NCBI GenBank assembly: GCA_015680685.1
Contig: MNCI01022408.1
Span: 946,379 to 1,010,378 of the forward strand
Reading direction: 5' to 3'
Length of the DNA: 64,000 nt
Source of the DNA: Gnetum montanum
Taxonomy: Eukaryota; Streptophyta; Gnetopsida; Gnetales; Gnetaceae
Every line of letters begins with the position of its first letter. The first letter of the stretch is position 1. The translations under genes and the position numbers were made by a program. Below are positions 11,280 to 23,300 of the stretch, one piece after another. The notes beneath the pieces are model-generated. The model was not told the DNA's origin. It was given only the letters and a program-made list of their open reading frames with translations, and did no database searches.

Positions 11280-12850
11280 AGGAGGGTGAGGGAGCAACTA
11301 TCTTGGTGATGTAGCACCATGGGTAAGAGATAGTGGTTGAAGTAGTTGTTAATAGAATTGTTGAAGCACTGAGTGCACCTGTGGCATCTGTACCAACCAT
11401 TTCTACACTGAGAGATGTGCAAATGTCCACAGGAATTGTTATCAATAGATTGAGTGCAACCCAGCATGAGGAATTGCTAGACTAACTATTGGGAACCAGG
11501 CAACCAATGTCAAATGTATTTGATCTTTTGAATACCATAATTACAACCTAGTTGGAGCTACTCGAGGCAAGGGAAAAATGCATCATAATGGAGAGGCAAC
11601 TTGAAATAACTAGAGTAGAAAATCAATGCTTGGTTGTAGAGGTTGTTGATCTAAGAGCCCACCTCATTGATCTTATGTTGCTCAACCTATCACTAATGTG
11701 TGATGAAGCTTTCAAACAACTTCAAGACAACCTCAAAAAGGTTGAGGATGTCAAGGAGTTTGCAATCTTTAATTAATCCTTGGCCAATGTCATAACACAT
11801 AACATTAAGAAGAATTTGGTCTAGACACATCATGAGAATGAGATCCTAATTGTAGAGAATCATCACCTAAGGAATGTTGATCCACAGAAGCAACAAATGG
11901 TAGCTTTTATCCATTAATAGTAGGAGCAACTAGCCAAGGTGAATGTAGAATTGAGGAGATTGGCAGCAAAAAATAGAAACCTTTACATGGAGGAAGTCCA
12001 TGCCCTTTGCCAAAAATCTGCAATAAAGATAGTTTCCTAGAAGAATGAGGCCCTCAAGTTTGAAAGGGTCAAGAACCATTACAGAGATTAGGTTGGTCTA
12101 TAGAAAGAAATCAGCATGAAAATTCAATCGGCAAATGCAAAAGTAGGCCCTCCAATAACTCAAGGAAGGAGGTGATGTCTAGCACCCTATCTTTGATGGG
12201 TTGAATGCATACAACAAGGCTAAAATCTGCTTGAAAGAGCTACAAATTAAGGAGATGACCAAATGCATGGAGCTTGCAAATCTTCGTTATGTAAACTTGG
12301 TGATGCTAACTGCCAAAAGGCCATGGGTAGAATTGGAGAAACAAGTGGCTAGCTCATACCTGTTGTATGAGGCAGAGTTCAAGCACCATAAAGAGATTAA
12401 GTAGAAGCTTGAGACAACAAATGCAGAACTTGAGGTTCTCAATGTAAAGCTCACTAATCAATGATCAACTATTGAGAACCTGGTGAAAAGAATGAATGAC
12501 TACAAGGAGTTGCAGAATGCACTGATAGTTTTTGATATCGAACGCAAATAGTTCACTACCTAGTTCATGAATGTGAAGGAGTTGTTCCCTACAATGCCCT
12601 GTTTGTGGGATATCCCTATTCTAACCCACATTGGTCATGTAGTGTGGACTATGAATGATTCCCAGAGTAAGCAGGAGAAGATGAAGGCATTGTTGGATAC
12701 CTTTCATCTTCTGCTAGAAGTTGTAGTTGCAGTTGAATAACCACAATGACTGCATCAACCACCACGTGCACCCGAAGTAGGAGAAGGTGCTTTGAAGCCT
12801 CAGGAACCTCCACCACCTAGGATCATCTGAACTTCTTCATCTTCTTCATG
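11280..12850 (+). pseudogene. Accessory coiled-coil ORF of E7 (broken)
   Basis: Frame pieces at 11552-11776 and 12201-12404 belong to one decayed ORF. It aligns by eye with the E4 minus-strand ORF (44298-41770). Matching words include LRRLAAKNRNLYMEEVHALC (E7) against MSRLAQENRTLYMEELHVIC (E4), and LFPTMPCLWD against MFPQLPCPWD. The centre is rich in Glu, Lys and Leu with heptad character, so a coiled coil is likely. The C-terminus is Pro- and Ser-rich. The N-terminal domain seen in E4 is not visible here. Stops and frameshifts are frequent. No reverse transcriptase, integrase or membrane segment is present. Function unknown; conservation in two elements suggests a protein once used by the element family. 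Confidence 0.6.
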
Positions 12851-13059
12851 CCATTTGAGGAGTTGTGTTTGTCAGTTTTATCTTGATGTTCAATTTTGTT
12901 ATTATGAACACCAAAATTTTGTAATGATTGTAAACTGTGCACTTGGGCACTCAGTTTTTGTTGTGTTTGTTTTATTTGTCTATAGTCCATCAATAATCCC
13001 ATACCTTCCCAAATTTTGTAAAGAGCTCAAGCACGAGTTTTCATTCAATTGTGAGGGTA

Positions 13060-13802
13060 TGATGAGTCAATCGTTGGGCCACATCATTAGGATTTTGTCA
13101 ATGTGATCCTATTGACATAGGGTTTGATCCATTGACGTGTACCCATTGATGGGGCACCCTGGTTCTACCTATAATTATGCACCTACCAATTGCATTTATG
13201 ACATTCCTTTGTTAGTTGTAGCAAAGCACTTGTAGTTTTCCACTTTAGAGTTAGAATATATTCTAGCATTTAATTGTTTTACTTATGAATTCAATATTCT
13301 TGCATTTCCTTTAATGTTTTTAAATAATTAAGTACGTAAGTAAGTAATTAATATAGATTAAATAGCAAACATAAGTACGACCACTTTGAGCATATGTCTA
13401 ATGCTTAGTAATCCTAGTGATGCTTAACATTTGGTAACCTAGTGGTGCTATTCGTGTTTAGGATGTGTACGAAAAGTGGGAATGGATGCTTATGTTAGGA
13501 TTAGTTAAGTGATAACTAGTTATTAGATTAGTTAAACAATAAACTACTTTATTATTTATTCTTTATCCTTATGAGACTTAAAACATAAAAGCGAAAATGA
13601 TAAAAATCATATCCCTTAGTTACACTTAATCATACCCTTGAACTTCACAAGTGGAACTAGGAAGACAACGATTACAACTATTAGTTTCACGTCTTAGAAC
13701 CCACTATATTTAGAGAACTAAAGTCTGTGGAATTTAACTAGATTGCTAAATGAACATTGGTGATTCCTATGATTGGGTGTAGGGTATACTCACTGCTCAT
13801 CA
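13060..13802 (+). repeat. 3' LTR of E7
   Basis: It starts TGATGAGTCAATCG directly after the polypurine tract and ends ACTGCTCATCA. U3 holds TTGACATAGGG and TTGACGTGTACCCATTGATG units. The U5 has tandem TTGGTAACCTAGTGG-like words and the conserved GATTGGGTGTAGGGTATACT near the end. Confidence 0.75.
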
Positions 13803-14483
13803 AGTAGTGTAGCCAAACTCTTGCAGTTTGTTTCTGTAAGAGTTAGAATATTTTAGGACTTCAAGGATCATCTAGATCCTTATTCAAGCATCAATGTACG
13901 TGAACACCTTGATGTACTAGCAATAAAGCTGAGATTCTTGGAACTCCTTACAACACTTAGAATAGATTAAGATTTACTTTTATGTACTTTATTATTCATG
14001 CACTTTACTTCCATGTCTTTAGTTAATTAATACACATAAGTATGACCACCTCAAGCATACCGTTAACACTTGGTAATCCCAATAGTGTTATCACTTGGTT
14101 TACTTAGTAGCCTAACACTTGGTAACTCAGTAGTATCCTTAATGAGTTCAAGAAATGTCTGAAAGGTGGGCCTGGATGCTTATGTTAGGAAATAGCCTAA
14201 GGCATTAAATAATTAATTAGATTAATTCATGGTTAATTACTTTATCTTGCACTTAGGTTAATTAAAATAAAAGATAAAATCTATAACAAGCATATGCCTT
14301 AGCTTATACTTAACTATACACTTGCACTTATATGAGTGAAGCCAGGAAGACAACAATCACGTCCTCAATTCACCATCTTGCCTATTGTGCATTTGAAAGC
14401 AAAAGTCCATAGAATTCGACCAGATCACCAGTGAACACTTGTGATTCATGTGGTTGGGCATAGGGACTACTCATCGCTCATCA
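13803..14483 (+). repeat. Partial LTR of the same superfamily (R-U5 part)
   Basis: It begins inside the LTR (AGTAGTGTAGCCAAACTCTT, the sequence normally just after the TATA box) and runs to CATCGCTCATCA. The U3 is missing. E7 probably inserted into this LTR, and the part on the other side was later lost. An AATAAAG signal lies near 13922. Confidence 0.7.
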
Positions 14484-15272
14484 CTAGTTTTCTTGTAAAG
14501 AAGACCTTAGATCCTACTTCTACTAAACCCATTTTGATTGATTAGTGTTGAGCCTTCCATGTTGAAACCTCTATGGTTTCCAAAACCATGTCTAATATTC
14601 CTTCCAAGACAAAATGATTAATAAAAGATGATCCCACCCTTAAAGACATCAATAATCCGTTGAATTTTAAACTTGGCTAGTTTTTTCTTAAATGTCAAAA
14701 CATAATTTTACTAAAGGAAATTAATGAAGGATTTGAAGCTTTCAATTCATGAAATTCTATTTACAGTTTGATTTTTGATTTTAATGCTTTAGTTAAAGAT
14801 TCTATGAAAAATTTAAAATGTTCCCTATAAGGTTTCTCTTTATGATTTCCTCTTACCATTTCAAGGATAGTTTAAGTATGGAAATAAAACCAAAGCATAA
14901 TACCCCTTCTAATCATGAGTTTTGAAAAAGATTGTTCATGTAGGTTGATCATTCCTAACTAACCTATCTCTCTTTAATTGGTGCTACTTGGTACGAATGT
15001 ATGAACTGAGAAAAAAATGACTTAACTATTAAATAAAGGTACTTGATAATATATTATAGCATATTTGAAAGAAGGAATGATGATAGTATCATAGTTAGCC
15101 CAGAAAATGAAATAGAGTTTAAATTTAAAGGATCCTTACAAATGACACTTGATTTTTTAAAGCATTGATGTGAATTATTTCTTTTAAATTAATAAATATA
15201 ATTAAGGAAGAAAAATGTTTTCAAAGTATTATGTCCTTGAGAATTGTTTCTAAAATCAAAGGATATATAACT

Positions 15273-16185
15273 TGATAAAATCAATTTTTGTTGTAATACA
15301 CTATCGCATCTATGATATCATAACAACAAGGTCATGGTCCATGCTACAACATCATTGATGCGGTGTTTTGGGATGTATGCAATCCTATAAATACAACACT
15401 TGGATGCACAATCCAACAACTTTTCAATTCCATCCTTAGCTAGATTCCTGTAGTTTGTTTTTGTAGTTAGTGATAGAGTTAATGCCTGTAATGTGGTGTA
15501 GAGCAGTTGTATGGAATGTTTATTCAAGTGAAGTGTACTTGGGCATAGTTCATATCTGGAAATAAAGATTGAGATTTCTTTTCTTCATTGCAGCATCCAC
15601 TTAGTTTTATTGTTTTACGTAATGTAGCATTATTGTTTTCTTAGTTTAATCATTTATATTTCCAAGTGCTTTACTTTACTTGTTCATTAGTATGATTGGT
15701 TTCAAGCACTAAATGTAATCATTTGGTAACCCAATAGTGGTTTCACTTGATTTGCTCAATAGTGAGTTCACTTGGTAATCCTAGTAATGGTTACATGAGC
15801 CTAAGGTGTGTACAATAAGTTAGGATTGGATGCTCATCACTCTAGGCTAGAGTAGATTTACATTACTGTTATTACTTAGATTTAGATTGTTATTCTCCAT
15901 TCTCATCATATTCACAACTAGGAGTAATTAGTGCCTAACAACATTAACCAATCATACACTTTACTAAGAGCTAAACCATACACTTAGACTTCACTAGCTC
16001 GAAGTGGGAAGACAATGATCACGAACTTAACATCAATTGCTAGCATAATAACATTGTTCATCCACGGATTACGATCTAGTTGTGTGCTAGCATAATAACA
16101 TTGTTCATCCACAGATTACGATCTAGTTGTGTGCTAGCACTCGTGACTTGTATGGTAGAGTGTTGGGATACTCCACCACTCATCA
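15273..16185 (+). repeat. S1: solo LTR with TAACT target duplication
   Basis: TGATAAAATC...CTCATCA, 913 bp, flanked by TAACT (15268-15272) and TAACT (16186-16190). Copy A near 9027-9040 has the uninterrupted AACTTAATTAAATCC. This is direct evidence of insertion after the duplication. A 47 bp tandem repeat lies inside it at 16039-16138. Confidence 0.92.
16039..16138. repeat. 47 bp tandem repeat in solo LTR S1
   Basis: Two copies begin GCTAGCATAATAACATTG at 16039 and 16086, with a partial third (GCTAGCAC) at 16133. Confidence 0.85.
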
Positions 16186-17711
16186 TAACTTAATTAAATC
16201 CATAGAGCTAATATAACTAAACATAAAGCTAGTATAGCTGTTAAGAGTTAATCCACATTGAGTTTAAGGAGGAATGGTGAAGATTAATTTATTTATCAAT
16301 CTCAATGTGTTATATTAATGTTTAAAGATGTATAACCATATGATGGTTTATATAATTAGTTAAATAGTTATTAAGTATGTTACTGATAGATGTGTTGTTT
16401 CATATTAAGACATGATTTAGGTGTAGTTTAGGTGATATAAAAAGACCTTGAATAAGCTTTGTAATAGAGATGTAACATCTTTTTCAATATTATCTATTGT
16501 TGTAGGTTAAGTATACAACTAAAAGAATTTTGCTATTATATTCTAGTTTGTGGACTTCGATTTGATATAACAATAAGATTAGGTGCTCTATTTATCATTT
16601 TCTATGTTAACTGAGTGTTTAATATCACAATTGCTATAGATACTAAACTGTCTTTGATTAATATCATGATTATAACTTTGTCATTGCTCAGTTGTCTCTA
16701 TAATGGTATATCAATGTTTACTCACATTTATTATTGTTTAAACTTACAAATATTGCTAATAACTTTGTCTTATATCAACCATAGAATACATTAACTTAAG
16801 TATTCATGATTTTAACTCTAATTTAACTTAAACATTTTAAATCTTATTTGGCTAAACTTGTTCCATCATGTGGACCTCGATTTTTAGCAATTAGCACTCC
16901 TCATTCAATGTCATTTGTGTTAGCATGATTAGAAGTACTCATATTTAGTAGTTTCATCAACCATGTTGGTGTCATAAATTCGTCACTTGAGACAACCTCT
17001 AAACTCCTAGAATCATTCTATATCAAAAACCCACCACACAACAATCTTTAAATCCCTCAGGATAAGTTCTTAGGTGAAATCCACATCCACTATAAATATA
17101 AAGGGTGCAATAATATGAATTTAGGGTTACCCATCAACCATCTAGGCCACTCCCTTGATGGGAAATTCAATCACAATTATCAATTAATGTTACATCAAAC
17201 TATTAGCTAATCTAGAAACCAAAACATAATAATTAATGATGGGAGAGTACTAAAACTTCACAAACAACTCAAGAAACTAGATTCCAATCAACTATCAATT
17301 CATTATGTCAAAGTTATCATATCAAGATTGGATCATAACTCATGGTAAACAAACTATGACTTGACCATGGCTTACAATACTTGGAACTTGTGAGGAAACT
17401 AACCACAACTAGACCATGACCCATGGTGTGCAAATGCATAACCCAACAATGATTAAGCCACAACTTACACCACTTCAAAACTTGCCAGAAAACTAACCAT
17501 GACTCGTGGTGGAGTACAACCCAACCTCAACTCTTGGTCATCAAAAAATGATGTTAAAAATACTACAAAACAACAAACTCCATTGTAACAACAATGAGGA
17601 AGAAAATTTGACACATAAAATGGGAAATGATAGGAGAAAAGACATCTACCAAATTATACTTCAAACTTAGCAAGATGAACAATAATCAACAAGAAGCCAT
17701 CTTCAAATCCC

Positions 17712-20355
17712 TATCGTAGAAGTGTAGATTTTAGGAAAATTCAACAAAAAATAGCTAATATAAAAAACCCATATATCCAAACCAATACTAAAACAATTAG
17801 GATACATGTATAAACTTGCTAAAGCTTGTATATCTTCATTATGTGATAATATAATTAAATCCTATGATTCAAACTACGTTAGAAGCCTTAGCTCTAATTC
17901 CCACATAGACAAAGACTTATAATATATCAAATAAAGTGAATTGATTTTCTGATGAACCCTTACCAACATTGTTGAATGTACCCTTCCTTAACATGAATGT
18001 AGTCTTCCCTTTTAATTCTTCAATCATATGCCCATTCAAAGCTCTCATGATAAGATGAAAGATCAAGGTAGATGGTTTATCTAGATAAGGTTGAGGGTTT
18101 AGGGCTTACTCTTCCCTTGAAATAAAACTAAATTAAAAACTAACTATTATATTTTATTTTTAAGGAACATGATAGGCTTATAACCACCATAGTTCCCAAG
18201 TTCAATCTAGTGGTAAATGTACCCTTCAACTAGGCCAAGATTCATAGACTTATAACTATGCATCATATTGTATTCAAAAGTATCATAGCCACATCCAAGC
18301 CTTTACCTAATCAATAGTCAAACACATAAGCATAGATGGCACAACCCTTTGTATAATGGCAATAAAATCTAGGAACAATTGGCTAATAGGTAGCCTTCCC
18401 TAAGTGATCTTTGCAAAGCAAACGTAATTTAACCCTACTATGAGCATTTGAATCTAACTTTTAAATAAAACATCATTAACCAAATATTTATGCTTTTGCA
18501 TCCTTACAACAACAATAAAAAAATTACAAAATAAAATGTCCTTAAAAGAAAAACTACTCATGTGAAATAACATCTTTGATAATGATCTTAAATTTGATAG
18601 CCATAATTTTACATGATAATTTTATAAAAAATAATTATTGTTACTTTAGTTTACAAAGAAGCTTGATAACCATTTTGTTGTATTGCTCAAGGGATCCATA
18701 TCACAAGACATCTTGATATAAGTGGTGAAAATCAAAATTAATGTTCTCTAACATTGCCTGAAAAATTCAATGGTGAAGTCATCTATTGCTATGGTTGTAC
18801 AATTTTGGCATAAAGAAAAAGCTTTCTAAATATCCATGAGAGAGAAAAATTGACTCTATAAACTAGTTTAGTTATATATTTATAATATATATCTATTATT
18901 TGGCCAAGCGAATCTTATATATTTTACAAATTCATAAAATCTCAAATTGATTCATTGAGAATTAATATTTATATTAAAAACTAAAATCAAAATGATTGTA
19001 CATTATTCCATTGTGTTTTTTTAATCGCATTTTCTCCATTGTGGGATCTTATGTGGCATGTGATGTAGAGAGCATGTGATGTAGAGAGTGATAAAATACA
19101 CTCCCCATTGCCTTTACCTCTCGGCCAAAATAATGCTAAAAAACTTGAAAAATATTCAAAATTTGTTACGTCCTCTTGTTATGCTAGTATTACTACGGAC
19201 CACTCCGGCATTAGAAGATCTTTGAAGAACCAATGAAACTGAGAAGCAAATTGCCTTGGATCAATCATTACTTTCATATGGATCAACGATTACGTTACTA
19301 TGCAGTAAAACGGCAAAAGCGTAGTTTTGAGATACTTTACTTGGAATAAATGGTAAAATTTTGGTATACAGTTTAAGATCGTACAAGTAAAAAAGTGAAT
19401 ACCAAAGAAGTTGGTACCTGAGTGATTGAACAAGAGAGGTAAAAAATGCGGAAGAATGGAGAATACCTGAAAGCTTTGATTTAAGGAATAAAGTTCGATG
19501 GTCAAATACCACAGCTTCAAAAGTTAATTTGAAGCTTAATTACAGTGTCAACCGTTGTGAAACTGAAATTTTATTTTGATTGTAAACCTTCTCAATCTAT
19601 CACACAGTAGAAATATATATACTATGCATTTTGAAAACATCATTACAAAAATTACTAAATATTCTTTGTAACATTTTGTAATAAATCAACCAAATTCGCA
19701 ACATTTTGTAATAAATCAATTAAATTTACAATTTAACACTTCGAACAAATCAACTAAATTTATTTTTCACAAACTCATGCACGATATAAAAATAATTTCT
19801 AAAATTATCTAAAAAATGCAGGAATAGCATTTACATCAAAATTATCATTATTTGTACAAAGCCAAAGTGTCCTAGCAACCCATCACATCTAAAACCAACC
19901 AAACCAACGCAACCAAGACAAAGACGGATACAACAATGGCAGTGGATATGCCATAATTGTAAACCATTGAACTCTCAAAATGCTAAATCTTTACAGCGTT
20001 AAAAAATATAGGAAGTTACATGTGAAAGGGAGAAAAGTCACAGGAACACTTGATTGAAGAAAATTTAACCAGTTGCTCCTATCAATTCCAAATGCTTGAT
20101 TAAATCGATCAGCATGAACACAATTACAGACAATTTTCTTATAGTACAGAGGCAACCCTTGTCTCATAGAAATCCTTCTGCACCAAATGAGACACAGGAA
20201 TTACATAACCGAACAAGCCTTACCTGTAAAACACTTTTTGCTCTACCAATCTTTGCAAATTTAGAAACCAAAGAACAGGTTGCACTCTCAAATATGCTGT
20301 GGAGGAGAAACAAATGGCTCACCCAAAATTCAGTAGATTTGGCATGCTGCTCTGC
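17712..20355. other. Intergenic DNA and 3' flank of the kinase gene
   Basis: No gene seen. A small tandem (CATGTGATGTAGAGAG, twice) lies near 19056-19090. AATAAA-type signals in the kinase gene's sense (TTTATT on plus) occur near 19568 and 19750 and could end its transcript. An 83-codon minus frame at 19512-19261 has no coding character. Confidence 0.45.
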
Positions 20356-23300
20356 TTACTGGCTGGGGCTATGGCTGTGGCTGTAGCTGTGGCTGTGGCT
20401 GTGTGTTGATATCTTATCAGACTCATCCTTACAATCAGAGCTGGATTCTTCAAGAATTGTCATGCCTGTGCTCCGAGAAATTTGAGCAAAGGCAGAAGAT
20501 GCAGAAGCGAACTTCATCACATCTTGGGCTGTGGGTTCTCCGTTTGTGGAACCCAACAGCTCACGGTAATCCTTGCGTATGTTCCACAGAATCTCTACTG
20601 TTTTCTTCATGCTTGGCCTGTCTGCTCTTGATGGAGCTGCGCACTGGAATGCCAATTCTAGCAGTTTTTCTACCAGCAGGCTTGCTGCTGGACTCCTAGG
20701 TAACTTCGGATCCAGTGCTAAAATTGCATCTCCTTCCACAAATTTCTTCAAGGCCTGTAGAAATGAAATCTAATCCTTTATTATAGTTTACGAAAACAAA
20801 AGAAAATGTTAGTTCATTCAAGAATCCAATATTTTATAGTACAAAACTAGAGAACATAGGATGCACAGTAGCAAAAGGTTATTTAGAGGGGAGAAAACAC
20901 AAATAACATGTACACAGATAAAGCAGTTTTCTCAAGTATAGATAATTCATACCCATCTCATTGTAATCCTTTCCCTAAGTTCCTTCTTCTGTTCAATTGG
21001 TCTTCTTCCGGTTAATATCTCAACCAGCAAAACACCAAATGAGTAAACATCGCTCTTAGGTGTAAGTTGGTATGTTTTCAGGTAATCTGGATCCAAATAC
21101 CCTGCCGTGCCTTTGACTTGAGTAGAAATATGTGTCGCGCCCGCATCAACAGAAGGTGCCAATCTGGAGAAACCAAAGTCAGCAACCTTGGCCCTAAAAT
21201 TCTCGGTGAGTAAAATGTTGGAGGACTTTATGTCTCTGTGAATGACTGGTCGATCTGCCAATTAATATTTTAATCCGGTCAGCATCTTACACATTTTCAT
21301 TGACAACCAAAAGTTGATAAATGATGTAATTATCGTCGATTTTGATTGCATCGTATTTTATTTAATAAAAATAAAGATCTTAAAGAACTTAGTTTAACAT
21401 GACTTCTTGAACACATATGTTAAAGGATGAATTTCTGTAAAATAAACTTAGAATATAGCCAATTTAAAATATACACGCAAGACGAGTGCACTTTCTTTAT
21501 TCAAGGATTACAATAACACAAAGTTGGATATAAAAAGGTTCAAAATGTCACTGAATCATTAAAAAAATGAAAGATACAAGACACAAATGATTAAAATGTT
21601 TGCTTCTCTCATTCCACTTTTGTTTAGCTCTTCGACAGGAAAAGAATATGAATTAAAGAAGCAAACGTCAACGGTATTTAATGTCATGTCTTTGAATCCC
21701 AAAGGAGGTGGGAAAAAGACTTGAAAAATTATAATATGATTTCCTTTACTAGGATTCAGAAAAAGGCAAGAAAAGTTTTTAAAAAATAAATTGGACTGAG
21801 ATACAGTTTGTAATCTATGGGATCATAGTGATTTTGGACTTTGAATGAGACCCTTTTAGGAAGTAGTAAAAAGCCTTGAAAACTGAGACTGATTTTCTTT
21901 AGAAGCGTTTGGCAGAAGGAAATTAAGAAAAAAAAACCCAAAACATTTATTGGATTGGGATGTAGTTTGTCATCTATGGGATTGTAGTCGATTTGGAATT
22001 TAAAAATTACATTATTTGAATGAAACTCTTCTGGGAAAGTTAGCTTGGAAAATTATCACTGAAAATGTCATGTGGGTTAGAGTAATGAAGGCTAAATATT
22101 TGAACCACACAGAAGCCTTTCTAGAATGACCATGTATCATTGACGCTTTCATATTATGAGCAGGACTAGTAAAAGTATGTGCATAGATGAGAAATCACTG
22201 CATGAAGTCTCAAAACGGTAAGAATCTGTCCTGTAAAAATAAACTTTCTTACATGTGGCAAAGGCTTATGATAATTTATATACAGGTCAAGTGGATAAAG
22301 AAGCCATTCACTAGAAGAAAGTGCGTCTAACCTTAAGGTTAATGTCTTTTTTGAATTAGTACTAAACTGGAAAATTTTAACTGAGAAAATTTGTCAAAAC
22401 AAGGATAGATGATGTTTCTGTGAGAATGCTTATGGAGATGAAAATCACAATTTTTATCATTTCCCTGAAATTGTCCATATCTGGAACAGAGTTTGGAAAA
22501 CTACAAATCAACATTTTATTAGGGCAAAATCTTTACAAAATCTTGTAGCTGCTTGAACTTGGATCAGTGGAACTCAATGCATTAATAAAACTTGGTGTTA
22601 TCTGCAATCACATGTAATCTTTCAAGTTTGAACGGAAAGAAACCAAAGGATTTTTTAAGGGACAGAAATTAATCTAGATCCAGTATATGTTGTCTAGCAG
22701 TAAAAAATTGAAAGAAGAATGTGATAAATAAAATGGACCTTGACTACCTAAGTCTTTGAACCTTACATGATTATAATTTTTATTTCAGAAGCTAGGATAG
22801 ATTATATCCTGATATGATTATTTTATTTTTTATGATTATTTTATTTTTTAGAAATTTGATCTTCTCATCTTGGTTGATAGTTGAGATGCCAAGCATAATC
22901 TCATTGTATTTTGAATCTTTTTTATTAATAATATCCATTTTTACTTGTTTTTTTTAAAAAACATACTTCATTAACAACCAAAAAATAAAAATAAAAAAAC
23001 AAAAGGAGGATTTACTCCGCAAACCAAGAAACTTAAACTGGAAAAATATCTCTCCCTCACAGTATCTAAACAATCCTTGTTCTTTATTCATGTTATTATC
23101 TTTTTTACCACTTTCAAATCCTTTAGCAATTCAAATTATGATCCAACAGTTGCTTTTGTTCACATCGTTTTAGTTGACGATGAAATTGCAATTTAATTAT
23201 ATGTATTTTGATCATTTGACACTAATATGATTGATTCAGGTAAGATAAAATGCTGCAAATTATTTCCAAGTATTCTATCATAATTAGTTAAAGAAACTAT

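Larger units (their letters stand above)
10553..13802 (+). mobile_element. E7: 5'-truncated Athila/Tat-type element with an accessory ORF
   Basis: Layout on the plus strand: a U3-like cassette with repeated TCGATG/TTGATGGGACC/TTGACG units (10672-10745); TATATATATG (about 10761); a leader; the broken coiled-coil ORF (11280-12850); a 3' region; the polypurine tract GTGAGGGTA (13051-13059); and a 3' LTR (13060-13802). The last 70 bp or so before the polypurine tract matches E4 (shared words AATAATCCCATACC and TTTTGTAAAGA). No 5' LTR, primer-binding site or gag is present; the left edge coincides with the end of duplication copy A. The flank after the LTR is AGTAG, with no partner found on the left. 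Confidence 0.65.
14484..17711. repeat. Direct duplication, copy B
   Basis: Matches copy A (8250-10552) apart from a solo LTR inserted at 15273. It abuts the partial LTR on the left and ends near CATCTTCAAAT, after which the two copies diverge. Confidence 0.8.

Noticed and set aside
8250-17711. The 2.3 kb duplication as the two LTRs of a giant element
   Set aside because: No TG...CA ends, no primer-binding site after copy A, no polypurine tract before copy B.
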